Shown: one piece after another, positions 8,517 through 17,011 of the stretch | Layout of the letters: each line of letters starts with the position of its first letter | Position numbering within the stretch: position 1 is the stretch's first letter | DNA from: Candidatus Heimdallarchaeota archaeon | GTDB lineage: Archaea > Asgardarchaeota > Heimdallarchaeia > Hodarchaeales > Hodarchaeaceae | Length of the DNA stretch: 64,000 nt | Assembly (NCBI GenBank): GCA_020353515.1 | Contig: CP070695.1 | Location: forward strand, 3,578,050-3,642,049 | Reading direction: 5' to 3' | The notes under the pieces: generated by a model | What the model saw: the letters and a program-made list of their open reading frames with translations, nothing else | The model's database searches: none | What the model was told of the DNA's origin: nothing | Made by a program: the position numbers and the translations under genes

Positions 8517-9020
8517 ATGAATCCTAACAGGCAAGAAAGAAAAATCGGACCAATAATATCAAAAGAATTTCAAAATAGTTGGAATATGTTACGACAAGCC
8601 GTTGAAAATATTTCTGACGAATTTTGGTTAACCACGATTAATGAATGGTCGTTTTCATGGACCATATACCATATAATTGAAACAGCTGAGTTTTATAGTC
8701 ATAGTACACCTTTAGGAATGGAATGGGGAAAATATGCGGGAATTAATTGGGAAGTGGATTCGGAAGATGAAATTAACAAGAAAAAATCATTAATAACAAA
8801 AGAAGTCATTTTAAATTATCTTGAAGATATTGAGAAGAGAATTTCTAATTACTTCACTAATGTTACTGATTATGATTTGTTTGACACCGACGGATTTGAT
8901 AATGGTAATCTTTATGTTATAGAAAAGATGATATATTTATTAAGACATAATATGCACCACATTGGGGAACTGAATAAAGTACTAAGGGATTCAAACTGTC
9001 AACGAATAAGTTGGCGATAA
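8517..9020 (+). CDS. DinB/YfiT-like four-helix metalloprotein
   Basis: The 167-residue protein has the DinB-like helical pattern with three metal-ligand histidines in the expected places: H52 in TIYHIIETAEFY, and H144 and H148 in LRHNMHHIGEL near the C terminus. Members are nickel or zinc proteins, often thiol transferases or stress proteins of unknown substrate. The ATG at 8517 follows an AT-rich leader. The maspardin-like hydrolase follows 55 bp downstream on the same strand. Confidence 0.7.
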   Translation: MNPNRQERKIGPIISKEFQNSWNMLRQAVENISDEFWLTTINEWSFSWTIYHIIETAEFYSHSTPLGMEWGKYAGINWEVDSEDEINKKKSLITKEVILNYLEDIEKRISNYFTNVTDYDLFDTDGFDNGNLYVIEKMIYLLRHNMHHIGELNKVLRDSNCQRISWR

Positions 9021-9075
9021 AACTACGATTATTTACCAAAAAAATAAAAGGAAGTGGAATAAAACGTCTTGGTCA

Positions 9076-9861
9076 TTGGAGGAACTGAAATCATTTCGGG
9101 AGCAAAATCATACTACTGAAACAATTCTAGATAAAATAAACTGGAAGTATTATGATATTGGAAATATGGGGTCAGATATTGCCATTGTTTTTTTACATGG
9201 AACTATTGGGAACGAAGAAATATTTTGGATTCAAATGGAGTCATTAATGAGTACCTATCGGATAATAAGCTTCGACCTACCTCCTATAATAGGAGTTGAT
9301 GCATTATCTCAAGGAATATATGAAATACTTAGCAAATTTAATGTAAAAAGAATAGTCTTGATTGGGACATCGTTCGGCGGATATTTAGCCCAATTTTTCT
9401 CGTTTAAATATAAGGAAATGGTTCAAAAACTTGTTCTTTCGAATACTTTCAAAACAACTCACCTTTACAACCAGAAATACAAAAGATTACTCATGCTTGA
9501 GAAGTTAATCCCAACTTTTCTAATAAAAAGATTCATGAGAAAAGGTCTGTTATCACTCGAACATGAACGAACTCGCGATTATCTTCTTAGCCAATTAAAG
9601 CATCAACTAACAAAAAAGACACTTATGGCTCGATTGAAGAGTTTTATTACAGACGTGGAACTCAACAATGCGCCAATAGACCAAGTACTAATCATCGAAA
9701 CAATAAAAGATCCATTGGTACCAGAACAATTACAAGATGAGTTAAAAAAGGCATACCCAGAAGCTTCTGTAAAGACGTTTGGAAAAGAAGCGAACCATTT
9801 CCCTTATCTTACAATGGGTGATGATTATACTCGAACTTTGATAGACTTTCTAGAGAATTAG
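9076..9861 (+). CDS. Alpha/beta hydrolase resembling maspardin (SPG21)
   Basis: A 261-residue alpha/beta hydrolase. The nucleophile elbow is LIGTSFGGYLAQFF with S99, and likely triad partners are D212 (KDPLVP) and H241 (NHFPYL). From memory of the family, several stretches resemble eukaryotic maspardin: the YYDIG start of the core, the elbow GxSxGGxLAQ, the LSNTF...YNQ segment and the YPEA...NHFPYL end. Human maspardin reads NFPYL without the His, whereas this protein keeps it and so may be an active esterase. The start is TTG at 9076 behind the purine-rich AAGGAAG; the next in-frame ATG would remove 30 residues including conserved sequence. The specific maspardin relation needs a search. Confidence 0.7.
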   Translation: MEELKSFREQNHTTETILDKINWKYYDIGNMGSDIAIVFLHGTIGNEEIFWIQMESLMSTYRIISFDLPPIIGVDALSQGIYEILSKFNVKRIVLIGTSFGGYLAQFFSFKYKEMVQKLVLSNTFKTTHLYNQKYKRLLMLEKLIPTFLIKRFMRKGLLSLEHERTRDYLLSQLKHQLTKKTLMARLKSFITDVELNNAPIDQVLIIETIKDPLVPEQLQDELKKAYPEASVKTFGKEANHFPYLTMGDDYTRTLIDFLEN

Positions 9862-9893
9862 GATTTTCACTAGTTAAAGGAAATGATTAATTT

Positions 9894-10859
9894 ATGGATC
9901 GAAGTGCTAGTATTTGTAAATCGGTCTTGGATGTAATTGGAAATACGCCAATAATCGAATTATCTCGATTAACAAAAGTTTTAGATGGCAAAATTTTAGC
10001 GAAGATGGATTATCTGAATCCAGGATTCTCAAAAAAGGATAGAATAGCTTTACAAATGATACAAGAAGCAGAACATTCAGGTGCATTAAAACCAAACCAA
10101 ACTGTAGTAGAGTTAACTAGTGGCAATACAGGGACAGGTCTAGCAATTGTTTGTGGGATTAAAGGATATCCATTCATTGCAGTCATGAGTAAGGGGAATA
10201 CAAATGAAAGAGCTCGAATGATGAGGGCACTGGGGGCTGAGGTTATTCTAGTTGAACAAGCTCCAGGATCAACACCAGGTACCGTTTCTGGGGAATCTTT
10301 GGAATTAGTAGAACAAGAAACAAACCGTATAGTAGAAGAATATGGAGCTTTCCGATGTGATCAATTTAATTTAAATGGAAATTTTAATGCGTGGTATTTA
10401 CGCGCAGCAAGGGAAATTATCCAACAGACAAAAGGTAATTTTGATGGTTTCTGTGATTTTATGGGCACCGGCGGAACATTTGCAGGATTATGCAGAGCCT
10501 TTAAGGAATTTAATCCCAAAATTCAATGCTATGTTATAGAGCCAATTAATGCTGCAGTTGTTGCAGGGAACAAAGTTCTAAGTAGTGGTGATCACAAAAT
10601 CCAAGGTGGAGGGTATGCAATGTCTAATTTAATGTTTCTTAAGAATTTATCTATCGATGGCGCATTACAAGTTACAGATGAGGAAGCTTATGCTATTACA
10701 AGAAGATTGGCCAAAGAAGAAGGGATTTTTGCAGGTCCTTCCTCTGGCGCTAATGTTCACGGAGCACTGCAGCTCCTTAAGGGACCATTAAAAGGGAAAA
10801 CAGTTTTTGTTGTACTCCCTGACTCAGGACTCAAATACTTAAGTACTGATTTATGGTAG
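9894..10859 (+). CDS. cysK: Cysteine synthase family PLP enzyme (CysK/CBS-like)
   Basis: A fold-type II PLP enzyme of 321 residues. The cofactor lysine is K48 in NPGFSKKDRIA (usually NPxxSxKDR), the substrate loop is TSGNTG (75-80), and the phosphate-binding glycine loop is GTGGTFAG. Near the end AGPSSGANV matches the family. It would make L-cysteine from O-acetylserine or O-phosphoserine and sulfide, or act as a cystathionine beta-synthase; the sequence does not distinguish these by eye. It follows the hydrolase gene by 32 bp on the same strand and is convergent with the RuBisCO gene, with only 8 bp between them. Confidence 0.85.
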   Translation: MDRSASICKSVLDVIGNTPIIELSRLTKVLDGKILAKMDYLNPGFSKKDRIALQMIQEAEHSGALKPNQTVVELTSGNTGTGLAIVCGIKGYPFIAVMSKGNTNERARMMRALGAEVILVEQAPGSTPGTVSGESLELVEQETNRIVEEYGAFRCDQFNLNGNFNAWYLRAAREIIQQTKGNFDGFCDFMGTGGTFAGLCRAFKEFNPKIQCYVIEPINAAVVAGNKVLSSGDHKIQGGGYAMSNLMFLKNLSIDGALQVTDEEAYAITRRLAKEEGIFAGPSSGANVHGALQLLKGPLKGKTVFVVLPDSGLKYLSTDLW

Positions 10860-10867
10860 ACATAAAT

Positions 10868-12187
10868 TCATACAGGTCTCAAATTGCCCCATTTTTTTAA
10901 GGCCTTCTGAAGTTCAGGATGCGATTTAGCCTTCTCTTCGAGCGTGATTTCTTCTTGCCATGCCTCAATCGCTTGAACTGTGGCTTTGGTCCCTGCAGGA
11001 GTACCTCCAGGATGGCCATGAATACCTCCACCAACCTGTAGAACCATATCAGTGGTTCCATATACAGTTAGAACTTCTGGAAGAACTCCAGGGTGTAACC
11101 CACCAGAAGCTACAGGTAAGGTGGGTTTAATTTGACCCCATGTTTGCTCAAGTCTTCTACCCTTGTCTTCAGTAATTTCCTGTTTGAGAAGAAGATCTCT
11201 CATATCTAAAACGTCCTCCTTCGGACTATCAAGCTTACCCACAACAGTTCCAATATGGATATTATCAACACCAATTAACCTCATCAATTTAGCTAAGAAG
11301 TACATACTTATACCATGCGTATAATGTTTAGTGAACGTTGCATGCATTGCACGATGTGCGTGTATAGCCATATCTAGATCGCCTGCCAGATTTCTAAGAG
11401 TCTGAACACTTGCAAATCCAGTTGTTACGACATCAACCATGAAATATTTAAATCCATGATCATGAATAACCTTTGTACGGTTTTCCATCTCATGAGTTTC
11501 AGCAGTTACATTAATGAGTGCATCTTTTATTTCACCAGTTTCATTCTCGGCCTTATCTCTAACTTTTGCCATCTGTTCAACACGTTTCTCGAAAACATTA
11601 AATGATTGAGAGGTGAGGTTCTCATCGTCTTTAACCAAATCACCACCAGCGCTCCAAAAGTCCCAAGCTATTTCACAATGCTGTTCTACTGTCATACCAA
11701 TCTTAGGTTTAGGGACGCATGCTAATAAGGGGCCTTCATTCTTTTTGAAGATCCGTTGAATTGCTTCAACTCCCATATGCGGCCCCTTTGATCCTTTAAT
11801 ATATTCTAAAGGAAGAGTCGCATCTATTAGTCTCAAATTCTTAACAGCCTTCATACCAAAGATATTGCCAGCTATCCCAGACATTAGCTGAGGGATATTA
11901 TCTTTTTCCCATAATATCAATGGATAAGCGATTTTTACTAAATGCTTATCATTCCAAAATGCCAATCCTCGCATATCAAATATACGATCATCTAATGTCT
12001 CTAAAGTGGTCCACGTACCAATAGAGGATTCCGAAGCTAACCTCCCAATAGTGTCATCAATTGAAACTTCATCTGATTTATCAAAATAAAAAAGTGCAAC
12101 CAAGTCTTTGTCTTTTGGTTGATAATCTCTCTTAATAAAATCGTGATACCATTCAATTTTCTCTTTTGTCATGATAAAACCTCTCAC
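10868..12187 (-). CDS. rbcL: Form III RuBisCO large subunit (archaeal type)
   Basis: All active-site residues of a working RuBisCO can be placed (spinach numbers in brackets): E53 (E60), T58 (T65), N108 (N123), K160 (K175), K162 (K177), carbamate lysine K186 (K201) with D188 and E189 in GGDLVKDDEN, H278-R279 (H294-R295), H282 (H298), H311 (H327), K318 (K334), S361 (S379) and G386-G387. The sequence of the 180-290 region resembles Thermococcus form III. The reaction is carboxylation of ribulose-1,5-bisphosphate to two 3-phosphoglycerates; in archaea this serves AMP/nucleoside breakdown and not a Calvin cycle. ATG 12172, behind GAGAGG, is a better start than GTG 12187. No phosphoribulokinase, AMP phosphorylase or R15P isomerase lies in the window. 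Confidence 0.92.
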   Translation of the reverse strand: MRGFIMTKEKIEWYHDFIKRDYQPKDKDLVALFYFDKSDEVSIDDTIGRLASESSIGTWTTLETLDDRIFDMRGLAFWNDKHLVKIAYPLILWEKDNIPQLMSGIAGNIFGMKAVKNLRLIDATLPLEYIKGSKGPHMGVEAIQRIFKKNEGPLLACVPKPKIGMTVEQHCEIAWDFWSAGGDLVKDDENLTSQSFNVFEKRVEQMAKVRDKAENETGEIKDALINVTAETHEMENRTKVIHDHGFKYFMVDVVTTGFASVQTLRNLAGDLDMAIHAHRAMHATFTKHYTHGISMYFLAKLMRLIGVDNIHIGTVVGKLDSPKEDVLDMRDLLLKQEITEDKGRRLEQTWGQIKPTLPVASGGLHPGVLPEVLTVYGTTDMVLQVGGGIHGHPGGTPAGTKATVQAIEAWQEEITLEEKAKSHPELQKALKKWGNLRPV

Positions 12188-12211
12188 AGTTTAGGTTCTC
12201 TTTATTTTTTA

Positions 12212-12228
12212 CTTACTTCAATAGTAAG
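12212..12228. promoter_or_regulatory. Inverted repeat in the RuBisCO promoter
   Basis: CTTACT-TCAAT-AGTAAG, perfect six-base arms with a five-base spacer. It is about 40 bp upstream of the preferred RuBisCO start codon and 10-20 bp downstream of a minus-strand TATA-like stretch (12239-12248). A site over the expected transcription start suggests a repressor operator. Confidence 0.35.
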
Positions 12229-12238
12229 CTGATTTTTT

Positions 12239-12248
12239 GTTTATTAAT
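12239..12248 (-). promoter_or_regulatory. TATA-like box for the RuBisCO gene
   Basis: On the minus strand this reads ATTAATAAAC, about 67 bp before the ATG at 12172. That predicts a transcription start near 12214 and a leader of ~40 nt. It implies that RuBisCO can be transcribed apart from the upstream YcaQ-like gene. Confidence 0.3.
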
Positions 12249-12284
12249 ACAGATTATTCTAAGAAATTCTTATCTTTTAAGATG

Positions 12285-13511
12285 CTAAATAAACGGGAGT
12301 GTTTCATCGTTTTCAACTCCCTCAGCCTGTACCATGAACTTCCAGCGGGTAAGCAGACGCTGAAATGCTTCTTTTATATTTTCGTCTACAGATAAATGTG
12401 ATTCTCCTTGAAAATTAAATAAGCGAAGTATTTTTGACTTTGTTTCAAATTTTGCTTCCAATCTTCCAATAAAATCACCTGAGTAAAAGAGGGGATATAC
12501 GTAATATCCCCATACGCGATCTTTAGGCTTTTTATATACTTCCCACACATATTCATAACTAAATAACTTATTTAAAAGCTGTCTATCCCAAATAAGTGGA
12601 TCCAATGGCCCAATGACTCTCATCTCATCATCTAGCTCTTGTTGGCATAAATTTTCCCAATTTGATGGAACAATAAAGCCCAAGCCCTCATCTTCTAATT
12701 GAACAAGTGAAGGTAGAAGATCTTTGGTAGATTCTCCAATTAATAGTTTTTCGGGAGAAATAGCTATTCTTTTCCCAAATCTGATTTTTCCATCTTTCTT
12801 GATGGTTATTTTACCAGTAGGAGTCACAGGGAAACTTTTTATCTTGAGTTTGAGCTTCATAAAACGTTGTTCTTCCTCCGAGTAAGATTCCTTTTTCAAA
12901 TGTGATTTTTCGATATAGTTCTCAATCAAATCATACGTTTTTCGGAAGTTATTATCTCTTAATACAGCAAGTTTACCCATAGCCCACAGAAGTTCTAGAG
13001 CTGTTCCTGAATTCCGACTAGTCTTCCAGACTGCGTATTTTGGATCAGCTTTTCCTAATTCAGTTAAATCGGAACCCCGAGTAATACCATGAGATCTAAC
13101 ATACTCCAATACCTGATCAAGCATATCAGGGTGGGTTTCTTCAAGTATCTTCAATGCTCGACTGTAGTATCTTCCAAGTTGATCTCGCCCAAGCGTTTGA
13201 GAGTAGAAAAGAGGAAAAAAATCAACATGAATCGCGTTTAAATTATGAAAATATGATTCAAAAATTAATTTCTCTGAATAAGCAATTTTTTCATAATCTC
13301 CTTGCTGATAATCTTGTATCCGAGAACTAAAGAAATAGTCATGGTACCTACCAGCAGGATTAAGAGGATCAAGTTGAATTAAACCCTGTTCTTTAATGAT
13401 TTTTCTTACATCGTTACCTTGCCAACGATGGAGATGACATCCCACTATTAACAGGCGTTTCAGTTCTTTCTGGGTAATATGAGGAATCGATGGCATTACT
13501 AACGTCCTCAA
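12285..13511 (-). CDS. YcaQ-type winged-helix DNA glycosylase
   Basis: A 408-residue protein of the HTH_42/YcaQ family, which repairs DNA interstrand crosslinks by unhooking alkylated bases. The catalytic QxD motif is present as Q46-L47-D48 in GLIQLDPLNPAGRYHD, and the family phrase LIFESYFHNLNAI follows at about 85-100. Three winged-helix-like modules fit the length. The track start is TTG 13511; ATG 13496, behind GAGGA, is more likely. It is 97 bp upstream of RuBisCO on the same strand, with a separate promoter for RuBisCO possible. It joins a UvrA-type gene and an alkyltransferase-like protein as the third DNA alkylation/bulky-damage repair function in this window. Confidence 0.75.
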   Translation of the reverse strand: MRTLVMPSIPHITQKELKRLLIVGCHLHRWQGNDVRKIIKEQGLIQLDPLNPAGRYHDYFFSSRIQDYQQGDYEKIAYSEKLIFESYFHNLNAIHVDFFPLFYSQTLGRDQLGRYYSRALKILEETHPDMLDQVLEYVRSHGITRGSDLTELGKADPKYAVWKTSRNSGTALELLWAMGKLAVLRDNNFRKTYDLIENYIEKSHLKKESYSEEEQRFMKLKLKIKSFPVTPTGKITIKKDGKIRFGKRIAISPEKLLIGESTKDLLPSLVQLEDEGLGFIVPSNWENLCQQELDDEMRVIGPLDPLIWDRQLLNKLFSYEYVWEVYKKPKDRVWGYYVYPLFYSGDFIGRLEAKFETKSKILRLFNFQGESHLSVDENIKEAFQRLLTRWKFMVQAEGVENDETLPFI

Positions 13512-13643
13512 TGGATCTCATATTGTTATGTTAACCCAGTTTTTCAACGGCTTAAAGTTGAGCTTGTTCATTCTCTCTTTATATTTTACCAATCCTCTTA
13601 TAATAATTGCATATTCTCTACTTACCTAACCTAAAAATCAAGT

Positions 13644-16061
13644 GTGAGAAGAAAAATCATGGCTGAGGCGTGCAAAACTCCTAAAGATATCTGGAAACCA
13701 TCAGAAAAACTTAGTCCAAGAATAAAAAAACTTCGAGAGGAATACTTTTCTTTTTATGAAAGGTACGATAGATATACAAACGAAGTAAGGCCTTATACCA
13801 CGGGTCGAAAGTGGGATAATGTCTATTCGTTCTTTCATTGGGGAGTGACGCCTGAAGGCATTCCATTCTTTCCAGGATTTAAAGATACTTTACGAGTACT
13901 AGCAGAAGTTGTTCAATTTCCAGATGAATACTATCGACGAACAATTGCTGAAAGAAAAGCATTATTTTTCAACAAGGTTCTTGCAGATCATCTACCAGTA
14001 TTGATATTAGAAGGAGAGTTGATAGTAGGGAGTCATTTCAATACAGCACTAAGTAAAGTTTTAACTGAATCAGAAACAAAAAAATGGGATAAAGGTCAAA
14101 CAGAATTTTTTAAAGAACTAAAGTTTCGATGTGAAACAGGAGAATTTAACTACGGCGCAATCCCAGGTCATCTTGTTCCTAATTATCCTAAAGTTCTCGA
14201 GAAAGGCTTTTCAGGAATCCAGAAAGAATTAAAAGAGTTACATGCTCAAATAAAAAAACCAGAACAAAAAACATGGCTTCAAGCACTAATTGATTCGTGT
14301 GAGGGACCTCGAGTATTAGCTAAAAGGTATTCAGATGAAGCTAAACGATTAGCTAATAAAGAATCTGATCCTAAACGTAAGGAAGAATTGATAAAACTAT
14401 CAAGAATCTGTGCTAAGGTACCTTGGGAACCTGCAAACACCTTTTGGGAAGCAGTACAATCTGTTTGGATGACTCATGCATTAGTATTAGCTGCTGAGAG
14501 TTATCCAGGCGCTGGAACAAGTCCAGGACGTATCGACCAATTTTTCTATCCTTATTACAGGAATGATGTTGAAAATGGAACATTAACAAGGGAATTTGCC
14601 AAAGAATTACTTGAATGCTATTGGATAAAACATAATTATGCTTATGACTTCCAAGGCCAAATAGGTAACTCACAAGGTATTAATTCGAGCTTTGGACAGC
14701 TAATAACAATTGGTGGGATTGATGAAAACCACGAAGACGCTAGCAATGATTTGACATGGTTAATACTAGAAGTGATTGAAGAAATCAATCTCCTTGAACC
14801 AAAACCAAATATTCGCCTTCATGCGAAAACCCCTCAACCCCTTATGACTCGAGTCGCGGAGCTAATAGCAAAAACTCAAGGATCACCTTTCTTGATGAAT
14901 TTTGACGAACTTGCTATAAAAGCACTAGTCTGGCAAGGAATACCAAAGAAGGAAGTTTGGAATTATGCTCCAGTCGGTTGTCTTGAAAACACCATGATTG
15001 GAAATGATGTATCTGGAACAGTAGATGTGAATGTCAATATTGCTAAAGCTGTTGAACTTACTATGAACAATGGTAAGGATATGAGGCTAGATATGCAATT
15101 AGGACCAAAGACTGGAGATCCAATAAAAGACTTTAAATCTTTTGATGAATTTTTGACTGGTTTTAAAGTTCAATTACAAGCTCTATTGGATCGAGCAATT
15201 GAAGCTTATAATTTTGCAGATAAACTACGACTAGACTACGAACCTGTTCCATACGTGTCTGTTTTAGTTGATGGATGTGCTGAATCAGGAAAAGATGCGC
15301 GATCTGGGGGAGCAAAATATAACTTTACAACAGTAGAAGGATTAGGACTTGCAAATGCAGCTGACTCGTTGGCAGCCATTAAAAAATTAGTTTATGAAGA
15401 AAAAAAAGTGTCGATGGAGAATTTAGTGGCAAATTTACGATCAAATTTCGAGGGAAACGAGGAACTTCGACAACTATTGATTAACCATGCCCCTAAATTT
15501 GGTAATGATGATGATTATGTTGATGAATTAGCGCGAGAAGTATCACGATTTTGGGGAGAATATGTATTCAAGAAAAAGTCTCCAGCGACGGGTCGCCAAT
15601 ATCGAGGTGGATATCTTTCTTGGAATTATTTTATTAGTTTTGCGCCGAAAACTGCAGCATTACCAGACGGAAGACTTCAAGGAGGCTATTTATCTGGTGG
15701 TGTTGGACCTTATCAAGGAATGGACATTACAGGCCCAACTGCTTCCGCTTTATCTGTCGGAAAACTAGGATTAGAAGTTCATCCCAATGGTACTTCTCAT
15801 ACAATGAGTTTCTCTCCAGCGTCCCTACGTGATGAAGAACATATTGAAAAAATGATAGCATTTTTACGGACATATGCTAAAATCGGTGGAACAGCTTTGC
15901 AAACGAATGTAATAAGTTCTGAAACCCTCATTGAAGCTCAAAGGCATCCTGAGCAGTATCGAAATTTATTAGTCAGAGTGACTGGATACAATGCCTACTT
16001 CACAACTCTGGGTAAAGAACAACAAGATGAAATCATTGCTAGGGAATCACATAAGGTTTAA
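13644..16061 (+). CDS. Glycyl radical enzyme (PFL-like, C-x-E dehydratase/decarboxylase/lyase branch)
   Basis: An 805-residue glycyl radical enzyme. The C-terminal radical loop RVTGYNAYF places the glycyl radical at G781, 24 residues from the end, and the thiyl cysteine is C446 in APVGCLENT. Glutamate two positions after the cysteine is the arrangement of glycerol, choline, isethionate and arylacetate-processing enzymes; pyruvate formate-lyase itself has two adjacent cysteines, so formate production is unlikely. The PFL domain spans about 25-650. The substrate cannot be read from the motifs. GTG 13644 gives five extra residues; ATG 13659 is the likelier start. The matching activase begins two bases after the stop, and an FMN-barrel gene follows: a three-gene anaerobic operon. 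Confidence 0.9.
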   Translation: MRRKIMAEACKTPKDIWKPSEKLSPRIKKLREEYFSFYERYDRYTNEVRPYTTGRKWDNVYSFFHWGVTPEGIPFFPGFKDTLRVLAEVVQFPDEYYRRTIAERKALFFNKVLADHLPVLILEGELIVGSHFNTALSKVLTESETKKWDKGQTEFFKELKFRCETGEFNYGAIPGHLVPNYPKVLEKGFSGIQKELKELHAQIKKPEQKTWLQALIDSCEGPRVLAKRYSDEAKRLANKESDPKRKEELIKLSRICAKVPWEPANTFWEAVQSVWMTHALVLAAESYPGAGTSPGRIDQFFYPYYRNDVENGTLTREFAKELLECYWIKHNYAYDFQGQIGNSQGINSSFGQLITIGGIDENHEDASNDLTWLILEVIEEINLLEPKPNIRLHAKTPQPLMTRVAELIAKTQGSPFLMNFDELAIKALVWQGIPKKEVWNYAPVGCLENTMIGNDVSGTVDVNVNIAKAVELTMNNGKDMRLDMQLGPKTGDPIKDFKSFDEFLTGFKVQLQALLDRAIEAYNFADKLRLDYEPVPYVSVLVDGCAESGKDARSGGAKYNFTTVEGLGLANAADSLAAIKKLVYEEKKVSMENLVANLRSNFEGNEELRQLLINHAPKFGNDDDYVDELAREVSRFWGEYVFKKKSPATGRQYRGGYLSWNYFISFAPKTAALPDGRLQGGYLSGGVGPYQGMDITGPTASALSVGKLGLEVHPNGTSHTMSFSPASLRDEEHIEKMIAFLRTYAKIGGTALQTNVISSETLIEAQRHPEQYRNLLVRVTGYNAYFTTLGKEQQDEIIARESHKV

Positions 16062-16063
16062 CA

Positions 16064-17011
16064 ATGATGACGGATATAATGGGTCATGTACTAAACATTC
16101 AACGGTATAGTACTGAAGATGGACCTGGCATTCGTACTACAGTTTTTTTACAGGGATGTTCACTCAGATGCAAATGGTGTCAGAATCCGGAGAGTTTTGA
16201 ACTACAACCATATTTAGTATGGTATAGCGATAGATGTATTGCTGCCAGACACTGCATTGAAGTATGCTCAGATGATGCACTTGAACTCACAAAAGAAGGA
16301 ATGCAGATAGATCGATTTCGTTGCACATCTTGTGGAAATTGTGTACAAATATGTCCAACAAAAGCATTTGAAACCCTTGGACGGGAAATGACTGTCGATG
16401 AAGTGGTGTCTCAATCTCTCCGAGATAAATCTTTTTATAAAGAATCAAATGGTGGAGTCACACTCTCAGGGGGAGATCCTCTTTACCAACCAAAATTTTC
16501 GCTAGCAATTCTAAAAGATCTCAAAGATAACGAGGTTCATACAGCCCTTGATACTAGTGGTTATGCTAACCAAGAAACTTTTGAAAAAATCGTGAAACTT
16601 ACAGACTTAGTTCTACTAGATCTCAAAGTTATTGATCCTAAAGTTCATAAGAATATCACTGGTGTTGATAATAAAACGATCCTTTCAAATGCTCAATGGT
16701 TAGGACAACAAAAAATTAAAGTTTGGATTCGGACTCCGATTATTCCATCATATACTGATCAAGAGAAAAATATCCAAGCAATTGCATCTTATATTAATAA
16801 AAATATGGCTAATGTTGTTGAGCGTTGGGATCTCCTATGTTATAACAATATGTGCATTTCAAAGTGGAAACGATTGGATTTATCTTATGAATGTGAAGAT
16901 CTTCCATTAATGTCAGAAACAAAAATCAAAATATTAGCAAAAAATGCTCAATCAGCAGGAGTACCAGTCACGTGGTCAGGTGTTGTTGATAAAACGTGGG
17001 TGAAATATTAG
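16064..17011 (+). CDS. Glycyl-radical-enzyme activating enzyme (radical SAM)
   Basis: This radical SAM activase of 315 residues has the catalytic cluster motif C32-x3-C36-x2-C39 in QGCSLRCKWCQNP. An inserted ferredoxin-like region follows with CIAARHCIEVC and CTSCGNCVQICP, which hold two auxiliary clusters. That insertion marks the activases of dehydratase/decarboxylase-type glycyl radical enzymes and is absent from PflA of E. coli. SGGDPL at about 140-150 binds SAM. It installs the glycyl radical on the protein encoded just upstream. The first of two consecutive ATGs is at 16064. The next gene overlaps its stop (TAGTG), so all three genes are coupled. Confidence 0.92.
   Translation: MMTDIMGHVLNIQRYSTEDGPGIRTTVFLQGCSLRCKWCQNPESFELQPYLVWYSDRCIAARHCIEVCSDDALELTKEGMQIDRFRCTSCGNCVQICPTKAFETLGREMTVDEVVSQSLRDKSFYKESNGGVTLSGGDPLYQPKFSLAILKDLKDNEVHTALDTSGYANQETFEKIVKLTDLVLLDLKVIDPKVHKNITGVDNKTILSNAQWLGQQKIKVWIRTPIIPSYTDQEKNIQAIASYINKNMANVVERWDLLCYNNMCISKWKRLDLSYECEDLPLMSETKIKILAKNAQSAGVPVTWSGVVDKTWVKY

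Noticed and set aside
13644..16061. Pyruvate formate-lyase
   Set aside because: The active-site region has one cysteine followed by x-Glu (GCLE), not the adjacent Cys-Cys of PFL, and the activase has the extra ferredoxin insertion of other glycyl radical enzymes.
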